Source of the DNA: Streptomyces viridiviolaceus
GTDB taxonomy: Bacteria > Actinomycetota > Actinomycetes > Streptomycetales > Streptomycetaceae
DNA length: 64,000 nt
Direction of reading: 5' to 3'
NCBI RefSeq assembly: GCF_014650995.1
Contig: NZ_BMWA01000008.1
Span: forward strand, 248,001-312,000
Part shown: positions 34,756-42,695 of the stretch, one piece after another
How positions within the stretch are numbered: the first letter of the stretch is position 1
Layout: every line of letters starts with the position of its first letter
Made by a program: the position numbers and the translations under genes
The notes under the pieces: model-generated
The model's database searches: none
What the model saw: only the letters and a program-made list of their open reading frames with translations
What the model was told of the DNA's origin: nothing

Positions 34756-35960
34756 GACGGCTCCTTGGCGGGTTGCTCGGGGGCGGGGGTGACGAAGGCG
34801 GGGAGCAGCCCGATCAGGACGGCCGCCGCCGGCCACAGCGGGAGCGTGGGGGCGACCAGCGGGACCACGCCCGGGTGCAGCGCCGCCGGATCGCGGGCGG
34901 CGGCGAGGAACAGCAGGGCCGCGACCGCCGCGCCGGAGGCGGTGACCAGCCAGGCGCGGGCGCCCCACCGGTCCGGGCGGTACCGCGTGCGCAGGGAACG
35001 GCGACCGCCGAGCCACAGCCCCGCGAGCGCGGCGGCGAGCCCGGCGACCAGCACGGGGATGCCGTACGTGGCGCCTTCGGCGGTCAGCACGCCGTACGTC
35101 CCCGCGCACACGCCGAGGAGACCGCCCAGGGTCAGCGCCGCGGTGGTCCGGCGAACGGCGGCGGGAACGGAGGCGGTACGGCCGTAGCCGCGGGCGTCCA
35201 TCGCGGCAGCGAGGGCGACGGAGCGTTCCAGAGCGCCCTCCAGGACCGGCAGCCCCACCTGGAGCAGGCCCCGTACGCCCTTGTCGGGGCGGCCGCGCAG
35301 ACGGCGGGCGGCCCGCAGTCGCCGGCCGTCGGCGATGAGGCTCGGGGCGAAGGTGAGCGCCACGACGACGGCGACCCCGGTCTCGTACAGGGCGCCGGGG
35401 AGGGACTTCAGCAGCCGCGAGGGGCTCGCCAGGGCGTTCGCGGCGCCGACGCAGATCAGGAGCGTGGCCAGCTTCATGGCGTCGTACAGCGCGAAGGCGA
35501 GGCCCTCGGCGGTGACCCGGCCGCCGAGGCGGATGCCCTGCGCCCAGTCGGGGAGCGGGACTTCGGGGAGCGTGACGATCACCTGCGTGCCGGGGACGGG
35601 CGAGCCGAGGACGGCCGTGAACAGCAGGCGGACCACCAGGACGGCGAGCGCGAGCTTGACGAAGGCGCCGTAGGACCGCGACCAGGGGGTGTGGGGGCGG
35701 CGGGCCAGGACGACGTAGGCGGAGACGGCGACGAGCAGGGCGAGCAGGAGGGGGTTGGTGGTGCGGGTGGCGGCGACGCCCAGGCCGATGGCCCACAGCC
35801 ACCAGGCGCCGGGGTGCAGTGCTGCGGTGCGAGGGCGGCCGGGGGACGGGACGCCTGCCGGCGCCGGGCGGGTGCCTCCCCCGGAGGGGGTGCCCCCGCC
35901 CCCCACGCGCGCCGCCCCGGCGGCACGACCGCCCGCGGGCTGCGCTCCGCTACGGAGCAT
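34752..35960 (-). CDS. ECF transporter T component
   Basis: A 402-residue transmembrane coupling subunit. Family hallmarks are the membrane helices around TTNPLLLALLVAVSAYVVLARR, the coupling motif AAAMDARGYGRT near residue 270 (ARG signature that contacts the ATPases) and FAPSLIADGRRLRAARRLRGRP (second Arg-rich coupling helix). A Pro/Gly-rich N-terminal 45 residues precede helix 1. Start ATG 35960 overlaps the end of the SCO2322-family gene by 11 bp. The stop overlaps the ATPase start. The Ala-Arg-Gly motifs establish the T-component call. Confidence 0.9.
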   Translation of the reverse strand: MLRSGAQPAGGRAAGAARVGGGGTPSGGGTRPAPAGVPSPGRPRTAALHPGAWWLWAIGLGVAATRTTNPLLLALLVAVSAYVVLARRPHTPWSRSYGAFVKLALAVLVVRLLFTAVLGSPVPGTQVIVTLPEVPLPDWAQGIRLGGRVTAEGLAFALYDAMKLATLLICVGAANALASPSRLLKSLPGALYETGVAVVVALTFAPSLIADGRRLRAARRLRGRPDKGVRGLLQVGLPVLEGALERSVALAAAMDARGYGRTASVPAAVRRTTAALTLGGLLGVCAGTYGVLTAEGATYGIPVLVAGLAAALAGLWLGGRRSLRTRYRPDRWGARAWLVTASGAAVAALLFLAAARDPAALHPGVVPLVAPTLPLWPAAAVLIGLLPAFVTPAPEQPAKEPS

Positions 35961-36615
35961 TCCCGCGCCGCCTCGCCTGCCAGGCCGCCGCCGCGCCCAG
36001 GACCGCCACGATCGCGATGCCCGCGAACAGGCCGACCGAGGGGCCGTCGTCGTCCGACGCGCTCCCCTTCTCCTCTGTCCCCTTGCCCTCTGTCCCCTTC
36101 TCCTTCTGATCCGGCTGCTGCGCCACCTGCTCCCCGCACCCCGACTCGGGGTAGCCCGCGATGGCGCACAGCAGGGCATCGGTGTCGTAGCGCAGCGGCC
36201 CCGCGACGGCGGCCAGGGCGTCCGCGGTCGTCGCGTCGGGGGAGACGCGGGCGCAGGCGGTGCGGGGCCCGGGCGGGGTCTCGCCGGACGGGGCGTCGGC
36301 GGCCGTGCCGAAGTCCAGGACGAGCGCCACCCGCTTGCTGCCGTCCCGCGCGGGCGTCTTCGCGCAGATCGCCGCGAAGTCCGCGGCCCCGCGCGGCTGC
36401 GCCGCGTCGTCGGAGTCCTCGCTCACCGCGAAGCGGAAGCCCTGGACGTCGCCGTCGGAGGGGCGGGCGGTGGAAGGGCCCTGGGTGGCGTACGTCCAGC
36501 GGTCGCCGTCACGGTCCCAGAAGGACCAGTAGCGGTAACCGGTGGCCTGCGCCTGGCCGGCGCTCCCGATCAGCAGGAGCCCGGCCAGGGCCAGGAGGGC
36601 GGCGCGGCGTATCAC
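35950..36615 (-). CDS. SCO2322-family membrane-anchored surface protein
   Basis: A 221-residue exported protein. A signal peptide (IRRAALLALAGLLLIGSAGQAQA) precedes mature TGYRYWSFWDRDGDRWTYATQG and PSDGDVQGFRFAVSEDSD. This aromatic YWSFW...W.Y...GP pattern is the SCO2322 family signature and resembles the DUF4430-type beta domain of cobalamin-binding intrinsic factor (inference). A conserved Cys pair follows, then a Lys/Glu-rich spacer and a C-terminal helix (VGLFAGIAIVAVLGAAAAWQARRR) that anchors the protein. Start GTG 36615 overlaps the previous stop (GTGA). Confidence 0.85.
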   Translation of the reverse strand: MIRRAALLALAGLLLIGSAGQAQATGYRYWSFWDRDGDRWTYATQGPSTARPSDGDVQGFRFAVSEDSDDAAQPRGAADFAAICAKTPARDGSKRVALVLDFGTAADAPSGETPPGPRTACARVSPDATTADALAAVAGPLRYDTDALLCAIAGYPESGCGEQVAQQPDQKEKGTEGKGTEEKGSASDDDGPSVGLFAGIAIVAVLGAAAAWQARRRGNAP

Positions 36616-37850
36616 GGCTGCTGCTTCCGGGTGCGGCCGCTGAGCAGGAAGCCGATGCCGATGCCGAAGACCAGGCAGACGCCGACGAACCACCAGACGC
36701 CGAAGCCGGAGCCGTCCTTGTCCTCGGCCTTCTTCTCGTCCTTGTCGCTCGCGCTCGCGGAGTCCCGTATCGCGGCGCCCTGCGGGGACGGTCCCGTCGC
36801 GTTCAGCTGCGCCACCAGGTCGGTGCCGCCGAAGTCGCGCGGGTCGGTGCCGGTGGCGTGGGCGGCGAAGATCAGCTGGGCGTAGGCGGCGGGACCGCTC
36901 TGCTTCGCCCAGGACGCGGAGTTCTGCTTCAGCCAGTTCAGCGGCTTGCTCGCCTTGCCGGTCCCGCCCTGCGCGGCGAGCGCGACGACCGCGTCGGCGG
37001 TGTTGCCGTAGTCGGGCTGGTCGGTGGCGCCGGCCAGGGCGGACGTCAGGTGACCGTCCTCGGCGACGGCCTTCGCGAGGTACGCGGCACCGTTCCCGGC
37101 GGCCTGCGCGGGAGTGGGGTCCTCCCCGCCGGCGCAGGTGGCGTCCGCCGCCTTGCCGGGCTCGGTGACCAGGCCCTTGCCGAGCGCGCCGAGGACGCCC
37201 GCGGCCGTCGCGTCCGCGTTGGCGGCGAGCTTGCCGTCCTTGTCCGGCTGGAACGCGAACGCGCCCGCGCCGTCGCCCCCGCCGCAGGGCAGGGCGAAGG
37301 TCAGCAGGGCGTCGTACGGCGACTTGCCGCCCTTGACGACCTTCTCGGGGTCGGTGCCGGTGGCGGTCAGCGCGCCGATGACGACGGAGGTGGAGTTGGC
37401 GTCGCTGGGGCCGCCGGGGGCGTAGCCCCAGCCGCCGTCCTTGTTCTGCACGGACTTCAGCCAGGTGAGGGCGTCCTCCACGACGTCGCCGCGCCCGCCG
37501 AGGGCGGCCAGGGCCTGGATCGCGGCGGCCGTGTTGTTGGTGTCGACCATGACCTTGGCGTCGCAGTCCTTGGACGGGTCGGCGCGGAAGGGCGCGAAGG
37601 CGCCGTTGTCGCACTGCTGCCCGGTGAGCCAGTCCACGGCCTTCGGCGACGGGATCACGCCCACCGTGTGCTGCGCGAGCAGGGCGAGGGACTGGCGCCA
37701 GACGCCGTCGTACTGGGGGTCGGAGGTGCCGTACAGCCCGGCGGGTGTGGGCGCGGAGGGTGACGGGTCGGCGGCGACCGCGGGCGCGGCGGCGGCGCCG
37801 ATCACGGCTATGGCGGCCAGGGCCGCGGCACTGCGGCGGCGGACGTTCAT
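36612..37850 (-). CDS. Surface protein with prenyltransferase/squalene-oxidase (alpha-toroid) repeats, transcobalamin-like
   Basis: A 412-residue exported protein. A signal peptide (NVRRRSAAALAAIAVIGAAAAPAVAA) is followed by an alpha/alpha-toroid with repeated QCDNGAF, NKDGGWGYAPGG and GGDGAGAF blocks. A C-terminal TM helix (FGVWWFVGVCLVFGIGIGFLL) ends in a basic tail. Such toroids form the alpha domain of transcobalamin and intrinsic factor. With the cobalamin riboswitch directly upstream and the ECF transporter downstream, capture of cobalamin at the cell surface is the best inference. The annotation 'prenyltransferase' is probably misleading. Start is ATG 37850. Confidence 0.82.
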   Translation of the reverse strand: MNVRRRSAAALAAIAVIGAAAAPAVAADPSPSAPTPAGLYGTSDPQYDGVWRQSLALLAQHTVGVIPSPKAVDWLTGQQCDNGAFAPFRADPSKDCDAKVMVDTNNTAAAIQALAALGGRGDVVEDALTWLKSVQNKDGGWGYAPGGPSDANSTSVVIGALTATGTDPEKVVKGGKSPYDALLTFALPCGGGDGAGAFAFQPDKDGKLAANADATAAGVLGALGKGLVTEPGKAADATCAGGEDPTPAQAAGNGAAYLAKAVAEDGHLTSALAGATDQPDYGNTADAVVALAAQGGTGKASKPLNWLKQNSASWAKQSGPAAYAQLIFAAHATGTDPRDFGGTDLVAQLNATGPSPQGAAIRDSASASDKDEKKAEDKDGSGFGVWWFVGVCLVFGIGIGFLLSGRTRKQQP

Positions 37851-37959
37851 GATCGGCGGGTGCCTTTCGCTGCGAGGAGGCGGGCGGCACCGGGCACCCC
37901 CGGGCGGCTCGGCTCCGTATACCTCGACGGTGCCGTGCACCGGCGGGCGCCGGGCACGT

Positions 37960-38105
37960 GAGCCGGTCACGGTCCCGACCGGGGCGATCCGGCTCACCGT
38001 CCGCGGAAGTCCTCGACGGGCGGCTCACGGTTGCGGGTCAGCGCCGGAATTGCACCGGCTTCCCCCCGATCGGGTGTGATGACGACGCGGCCACTTTACC
38101 CGGAG
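37960..38105 (-). promoter_or_regulatory. Cobalamin riboswitch (leader of the ECF/transcobalamin-like operon)
   Basis: Read on the minus strand, the leader has GGGGGGAAGCCGGTG, then CAATTCCGGCGCTGACCCGC (38060-38035) and AACCGTGAGCC. This is the conserved B12-riboswitch core: GGAAxCCGGTGxxAATTCCGGxGCTGACCCGCAACCGTxAGCC. Further pairing GACGGTGAGCCGGATCG follows. Downstream GC-rich hairpins to about 37900 probably mask the ribosome site of the toroid gene. Cobalamin binding should repress the operon. The family assignment is confident; ends are approximate. Confidence 0.9.
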
Positions 38106-38282
38106 GTAGGAAGCGGCCCACGGGGCGGCCGTCGGCGCCGGGAGGCGATGACTCGCGCCGCGTCGCACGGGCCGGCTCCCCGGCCGCGGACGCCGCCCGC
38201 GCAGAGGCGCAGGTCCCTCACTCCGGGGTCGCCCCGGCTGCTCCGACGCGGCCGTGGTCGGCGGGGCGTGGGCCCGGGGCTG

Positions 38283-38915
38283 TCAGTCGTCGGTCGACGT
38301 CAGCTCGATCAGCCGGCACACCGTCTCGATGTCGACCTGCACCTGGGCGATGGACGCGCGGCCCGCCAGCCACGTGATCAGGGTCGAGTGCCAGGTGTGC
38401 TCGATGACGCGGACCGCGGAGAGCTGCTCGGGCGTGGGGTTCTCCAGGCCGCCCATCGCGTCCAGGATGATCGCCGTGGTCTGGCGGGAGACCTGGTCGA
38501 CCTCCGGTGAGACGCTGCGGTCGGCGAAGGTCAGGGCGCGTGCCATCGCCTCGGCCAGCCGCGGTTCGCGCTGCAGTGCACGGAAGGCCCGCATCAGGGT
38601 CTGCGCCACCCGGTCCGCCGCCGTCTCGCCCGCCGGCGGGCTCTTGCGCAGGGTGGCGTGCAGGTGCTCCAGCTGGTCCTGCATCGTCGCGACCAGCAGA
38701 TGGACCTTGGACGGGAAGTAGCGGTACAGGGTGCCGAGGGCCACCTGCGACGACTCCGCGACCTCACGCATCTGCACGGCCTCGAAACCGCCCCGGCAGG
38801 CCAGCCGGGCGGTCGTGTGCAGGATGCGGCGGCGGCGCGCCTCCTGCCGCTCGGTGAGGGGCGGGGAAGCGGCGCGGCGCACGGAGCCGGCTTCCGGCAT
38901 GTCCACCTTGGCCAC
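38283..38915 (-). CDS. kstR: TetR-family regulator KstR
   Basis: A 210-residue TetR repressor. The helix-turn-helix is RRILHTTARLACRGGFEAVQMREVAESSQVALGTLYRYFPSKVHLLVATM, whose GG(F/Y)EAVQMR..A...VA.GTLYRYFPSKVHLLV block is almost identical to mycobacterial KstR, the cholesterol-catabolism repressor. The ligand domain continues REPRLAEAMARALTFAD...EVDQVSR. Start is uncertain: GTG 38915 chosen; GTG 38906, ATG 38900 and GTG 38975 are possible. A perfect KstR-type site lies in its promoter, so it is autoregulated. The ligand in Streptomyces is not shown. Confidence 0.85.
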   Translation of the reverse strand: MAKVDMPEAGSVRRAASPPLTERQEARRRRILHTTARLACRGGFEAVQMREVAESSQVALGTLYRYFPSKVHLLVATMQDQLEHLHATLRKSPPAGETAADRVAQTLMRAFRALQREPRLAEAMARALTFADRSVSPEVDQVSRQTTAIILDAMGGLENPTPEQLSAVRVIEHTWHSTLITWLAGRASIAQVQVDIETVCRLIELTSTDD

Positions 38916-39029
38916 CTTCTCCCCCTTGCCCGGCCCGGTGGGGTGCCGCGCCGTGGCGTGAATCACCTGATCCACTCGTCACAGCACCCCTACCTGCCGG
39001 TAGATTCGGAGCCTCTGAACGATCAAGTA

Positions 39030-39043
39030 TGAAACTTGTTCTA
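39030..39043. promoter_or_regulatory. KstR-type operator between kstR and the glycosyltransferase operon
   Basis: TGAAACTTGTTCTA fits the KstR motif TNNAACNNGTTNNA at every fixed position. It lies 115 bp upstream of kstR and 55 bp upstream of the divergent glycosyltransferase start, so it could govern both. The surrounding AT-rich stretch (39016-39050) suggests overlapping promoters. Confidence 0.75.
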
Positions 39044-39097
39044 GATTATCGTCCCGGCGTAGTCTCGCGGGACAGCGCAGTGAGAAGGGGGCCCAGA

Positions 39098-40483
39098 GTG
39101 ACCGCTGAGGCCAGTCAGGCGGGACCCCGTCAGGAGCCCGCCGCCGACGGCTTGCGACCGCTCCGCATCGCACTCCTCACCTACAAGGGAAACCCGTTCT
39201 GCGGCGGCCAGGGCGTCTACGTCCGCCACCTCTCACGCGAACTGGCCCGCCTCGGCCACTGGGTCGAGGTCATCGGCGCCCAGCCCTACCCCGTCCTCGA
39301 CGTCGTCGACGGGACCCGCTGCGGCCCGGCCCTCACCGAGCTGCCCAGCCTCGACCTCTACCGCCAGCCCGACCCCTTCCGCACCCCGAAGCGCGACGAG
39401 TACCGCGACTGGGTGGACGCGCTGGAGGTCGCCACCATGTGGACCGGCGGATTCCCCGAACCGCTGACGTTCTCGCTGCGTGCCCGCCGCCATCTGCGTG
39501 CCCGCCGCGGCGACTTCGACGTCGTCCACGACAACCAGACCCTCGGCTACGGGCTGTTGGGCGACGTGGGCGCACCCCTGGTCACCACCATCCACCACCC
39601 CATCACCGTCGACCGGCAGTTGGAGCTGGACGCCGCCGAGACCTGGCAGCGGCGGTACTCCGTGCGCCGCTGGTACGCGTTCACCCGCATGCAGAAGCGC
39701 GTCGCGCGCCGCCTGCCCTCCGTCCTCACCGTCTCCGGTACCTCCCGGCAGGAGATCGTCGACCACCTCGGCGTACGGCCGGACCGCATCCACGTCGTGC
39801 ACATCGGCGCCGACACCGACCTGTTCTCGCCCGACGCGTCGGTGCCGCAGGTGCCGGGCCGGATCGTGACGACGTCCAGCGCGGACGTGCCGCTCAAGGG
39901 CCTGGTCTTCCTCGTCGAGGCGCTGGCGAAGGTGCGCACCGAGCACCCCGACGCCCACCTCGTCGTCGTCGGCAAGCGCCCCGCCGAGGGGCCCGTCGCC
40001 CAGGCGATGGAACGCTACGGCCTCGAAGGCGCCGTCGAGTTCGTCAAGGGCATCTCGGACGCCGAACTGGTCGACCTCGTCCGCTCGGCCGAGGTCGCCT
40101 GCGTGCCGTCCCTGTACGAGGGGTTCTCGCTGCCGGCCGCCGAGGCCATGGCGACCGGCACGCCGCTGCTGGCCACCACCGGCGGGGCGATCCCGGAGGT
40201 CGCCGGACGCGACGGGGAGACCTGCCTGGCGGTGCCGCCCGGCGACGCGGGGGCACTGGCCGCGGGGCTCGGACGGCTGCTCGGCGACCCGGAGCTGCGG
40301 GCCCGGCTCGGGGCGGCCGGACGCGAGCGGGTGCTGCGGCAGTTCACCTGGGCCCGCGCCGCCGAGGGAACGGTGGCCCGCTACCGCGAGGCCATCGGCG
40401 GCTCCGCCCCCGCCCCGAGGGCCGCCTCCCCGATCCCGACAAGTGACACCGGCGTCTACCCCGAAAGCAGGGCCACGTGCTGA
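39098..40483 (+). CDS. GT4-type glycosyltransferase
   Basis: A 461-residue GT-B fold enzyme. The N-domain opens LRIALLTYKGNPFCGGQGVYVRHLSRELARLGH (the GG.GVYV donor/acceptor loop). The C-domain carries TTSSADVPLKGLVFLVEALAKV, HLVVVGKRPA and the EX7E-type motif SLYEGFSLPAAEAMATGTPLLATTGGAIPE. Start GTG 39098 follows AGAAGGGGG. It overlaps the methyltransferase start, so the three downstream genes form one operon. The sugar and acceptor are unknown. The divergent KstR operator suggests the operon belongs to the KstR regulon. Confidence 0.88.
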   Translation: MTAEASQAGPRQEPAADGLRPLRIALLTYKGNPFCGGQGVYVRHLSRELARLGHWVEVIGAQPYPVLDVVDGTRCGPALTELPSLDLYRQPDPFRTPKRDEYRDWVDALEVATMWTGGFPEPLTFSLRARRHLRARRGDFDVVHDNQTLGYGLLGDVGAPLVTTIHHPITVDRQLELDAAETWQRRYSVRRWYAFTRMQKRVARRLPSVLTVSGTSRQEIVDHLGVRPDRIHVVHIGADTDLFSPDASVPQVPGRIVTTSSADVPLKGLVFLVEALAKVRTEHPDAHLVVVGKRPAEGPVAQAMERYGLEGAVEFVKGISDAELVDLVRSAEVACVPSLYEGFSLPAAEAMATGTPLLATTGGAIPEVAGRDGETCLAVPPGDAGALAAGLGRLLGDPELRARLGAAGRERVLRQFTWARAAEGTVARYREAIGGSAPAPRAASPIPTSDTGVYPESRATC

Positions 40484-41211
40484 CCGTCGACTTCTCCCGG
40501 TTCCCGCTCGCCCCGGGCGACCGCGTCCTGGACCTCGGCTGCGGCGCCGGCCGGCACGCCTTCGAGTGCTACCGGCGCGGCGCGCAGGTCGTGGCGCTGG
40601 ACCAGAACGGCGACGAGATCCGCGAGGTCGCGAAGTGGTTCGCGGCGATGAAGGAGGCCGGCGAGGCACCGGCCGGCGCCACCGCCACGGCGATGGAGGG
40701 CGACGCGCTGGCCCTGCCCTTCCCGGACGAGTCCTTCGACGTCGTCATCATCTCCGAGGTGATGGAGCACATCCCCGACGACAAGGGCGTGCTCGCCGAG
40801 ATGGTCCGCGTCCTCAGGCCCGGCGGGCGCATCGCGATCACCGTGCCGCGCTACGGCCCCGAGAAGGTCTGCTGGGCGCTGTCCGACGCCTACCACGAGG
40901 TCGAGGGCGGACACATCCGCATCTACAAGGCCGACGAACTGCTCGCCAAGATCCGCGAGGCGGGCCTCAAGCCGTACGGCACCCACCACGCGCACGCCCT
41001 GCACTCGCCCTACTGGTGGCTGAAGTGCGCCTTCGGCGTCGACAACGACAAGGCGCTGCCGGTGCGGGCGTACCACAAGCTGCTGGTCTGGGACATCATG
41101 AAGAAGCCGCTGGCCACCCGGGTCGCCGAGCAGGCGCTCAACCCGCTGATCGGCAAGAGCTTCGTGGCGTACGCGACCAAGCCCCACCTCCCGCCGGTGG
41201 ACGCCGCGTGA
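40477..41211 (+). CDS. Class I SAM-dependent methyltransferase
   Basis: A 244-residue methyltransferase of the ubiE/Methyltransf_11 type. SAM-binding motif I is RVLDLGCGAGRHAFECYRRGAQVVALDQN near residues 13-40. The central block is GDALALPFPDESFDVVIISEVMEHIPDDKGVLAEMVRVLRPGGRIAITVP. The C-terminal part covers the acceptor site (YGTHHAHALHSPYWWLKCAF). Start GTG 40477 overlaps the glycosyltransferase stop; the stop overlaps the next start (GTGA). It is presumably part of one pathway with the flanking genes. The substrate is unknown. Confidence 0.88.
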   Translation: MLTVDFSRFPLAPGDRVLDLGCGAGRHAFECYRRGAQVVALDQNGDEIREVAKWFAAMKEAGEAPAGATATAMEGDALALPFPDESFDVVIISEVMEHIPDDKGVLAEMVRVLRPGGRIAITVPRYGPEKVCWALSDAYHEVEGGHIRIYKADELLAKIREAGLKPYGTHHAHALHSPYWWLKCAFGVDNDKALPVRAYHKLLVWDIMKKPLATRVAEQALNPLIGKSFVAYATKPHLPPVDAA

Positions 41212-42278
41212 CCACTCCCCGCACGGAACACCTCGTCCTGCCCGGAGTACTGACCGCCGGGCAGGCCGCCGCGACCGTCCGCGGCATCCTCGCAGTGCAG
41301 CGGGAGGACGGCGCCATCCCCTGGTTCCGGGGGCACCACCTCGACCCCTGGGACCACGTCGAGGCCGCGATGGCCCTCGACGCGGCCGGTGAGCACGAGG
41401 CCGCCGAGCGGGCCTACACGTGGCTGGCCCGGCACCAGAACCCGGACGGCTCCTGGTACGCGGCCTACGCCGACGGGAACGCCGACGAGGTCACCGACCG
41501 CGGCCGGGAGACCAACTTCGTCGCCTACGTGGCCGTCGGCGTCTGGCACCACTACCTCGCCACCGGCGACGACACGTTCCTCGACCGGATGTGGCCGGTC
41601 GTCGTCGGGGCGATCGAGTTCGTGCTGCGCCTGCAGCAGCCCGGCGGGCAGATCGGCTGGCGGCGTGACGACGACGGCACCGACACCACGGACGCGCTGC
41701 TGACCGGCAGCTCCTCCGTGCACCACGCGCTGCGCTGCGCCCTCGCCATCGCCGAACAGCGTGAGGAACCCCAGCCGGACTGGGAGTTGGCGGCCGGCGC
41801 GCTGCGGCACGCCATCCGGCGCCACCCGGAGCGGTTCCTCGACAAGGGCCGCTACTCGATGGACTGGTACTACCCGGTGCTGGGCGGCGCGCTGACCGGC
41901 ACGGAGGCCAGGTCCCGCATCGAGGAGAGCTGGGACCGCTTCGTCGTCCCCGGCCTCGGCGTGCGGTGCGTCGTGCCCAACCCGTGGGTCACCGGCGGCG
42001 AGTCGGCCGAACTCGCGCTCGCGCTCTGGGCGGTGGGCGAGTCCGACCGGGCCCTGGACGTCCTGCAGTCGATCCAGCACCTGCGGGACGCCGACAGCGG
42101 CCTGTACTGGACGGGTTACGTCTTCGAAGACGACGCGATCTGGCCGCGCGAGCTGACCAGCTGGACCGCCGGCTCCCTGCTCCTCGCCGTCGCCGCGCTC
42201 GGCGGCCACGAGGCGACCTGCCAGGTGTTCGGCGGCGACCGCCTGCCGAGGGGACTCGACCCGGACTGCTGCGTCTGA
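41208..42278 (+). CDS. Alpha/alpha-toroid (squalene-cyclase-like) enzyme
   Basis: A 356-residue protein. Repeated helical QEDGAIPWF, NPDGSWYAAY and QPGGQIGWRRDD blocks form a terpenoid-cyclase/prenyltransferase toroid. The DDDGTDTTDAL stretch is acidic but is not the canonical DXDD of class II cyclases, so cyclase activity is uncertain. No signal peptide is present. A GH-like function (the fold is shared with glycoside hydrolases) is an alternative, and the sugar-transferase neighbour makes it plausible. Start GTG 41208 overlaps the upstream methyltransferase stop. Confidence 0.75.
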   Translation: MTTPRTEHLVLPGVLTAGQAAATVRGILAVQREDGAIPWFRGHHLDPWDHVEAAMALDAAGEHEAAERAYTWLARHQNPDGSWYAAYADGNADEVTDRGRETNFVAYVAVGVWHHYLATGDDTFLDRMWPVVVGAIEFVLRLQQPGGQIGWRRDDDGTDTTDALLTGSSSVHHALRCALAIAEQREEPQPDWELAAGALRHAIRRHPERFLDKGRYSMDWYYPVLGGALTGTEARSRIEESWDRFVVPGLGVRCVVPNPWVTGGESAELALALWAVGESDRALDVLQSIQHLRDADSGLYWTGYVFEDDAIWPRELTSWTAGSLLLAVAALGGHEATCQVFGGDRLPRGLDPDCCV

Positions 42279-42297
42279 GCGCCGCTCGCCGCGCCGC

Positions 42298-42591
42298 TCA
42301 GTGCCGGTGGAGCCGGTTGGCGATCGCGTGGCCGACGAACAGGTAGACCACCGCGGCCAGTCCGTAGCCGGCCACGACCCGGGCCCAGTCCTCGTCGAAG
42401 GTGAACAGGTCGCGTGACCAGCCGGCCAGCCAGTTGGCCGCGTCGTGGACGAACTGCACCAGGTCGTTGGCCCGGTTGGCGTCCAGCAGGTACATCAGAA
42501 TCCACAGTCCGAGGATGACGGCCATGATGTCCGCGATCACCGCGACGGCCGTCCCGGCGGAGTTGGAACCAGTGCGATATCGAGGGGACAT
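42298..42591 (-). CDS. Small two-helix membrane protein (97 aa)
   Basis: A 97-residue protein with two hydrophobic helices, VAVIADIMAVILGLWILMYLL and VVAGYGLAAVVYLFVGHAIA. They are linked by a polar loop (NDLVQFVHDAANWLAGWSRDLFTFDEDW). A basic N-terminus (MSPRYRTG) and His-rich end (NRLHRH) are consistent with inside ends. No known family is recognised. Start ATG 42591 has a weak upstream site. It converges with the toroid gene (19 bp gap), and a strong hairpin separates it from the next gene upstream. Confidence 0.7.
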   Translation of the reverse strand: MSPRYRTGSNSAGTAVAVIADIMAVILGLWILMYLLDANRANDLVQFVHDAANWLAGWSRDLFTFDEDWARVVAGYGLAAVVYLFVGHAIANRLHRH

Positions 42592-42628
42592 GCTTACCGT
42601 CTGGCCCCGGACGCCTGCTTGAAACCTA

Positions 42629-42680
42629 CGACGGCCCCCTGCCCGAAGGACCGTGAGGTCCGGCGGGCGGGGGGCCGTCG
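42629..42680 (-). terminator. Hairpin terminator after the DUF5336-like gene
   Basis: CGACGGCCCCC (42629-42639) pairs perfectly with GGGGGCCGTCG (42670-42680), with extra pairing of TGCCCG/CGGGCG inside. It starts 16 bp after the stop of the gene at 42696-43529 on the transcribed strand and separates it from the small membrane gene. Confidence 0.75.
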
Positions 42681-42695
42681 GGAGACGAGGGGCGG

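Noticed and set aside
41208..42278. Annotating the toroid protein as a terpene cyclase.
   Set aside because: The acidic stretch is not a DXDD or DDXXD motif and the gene neighbours are sugar transferase and methyltransferase; fold is shared with several enzyme classes.
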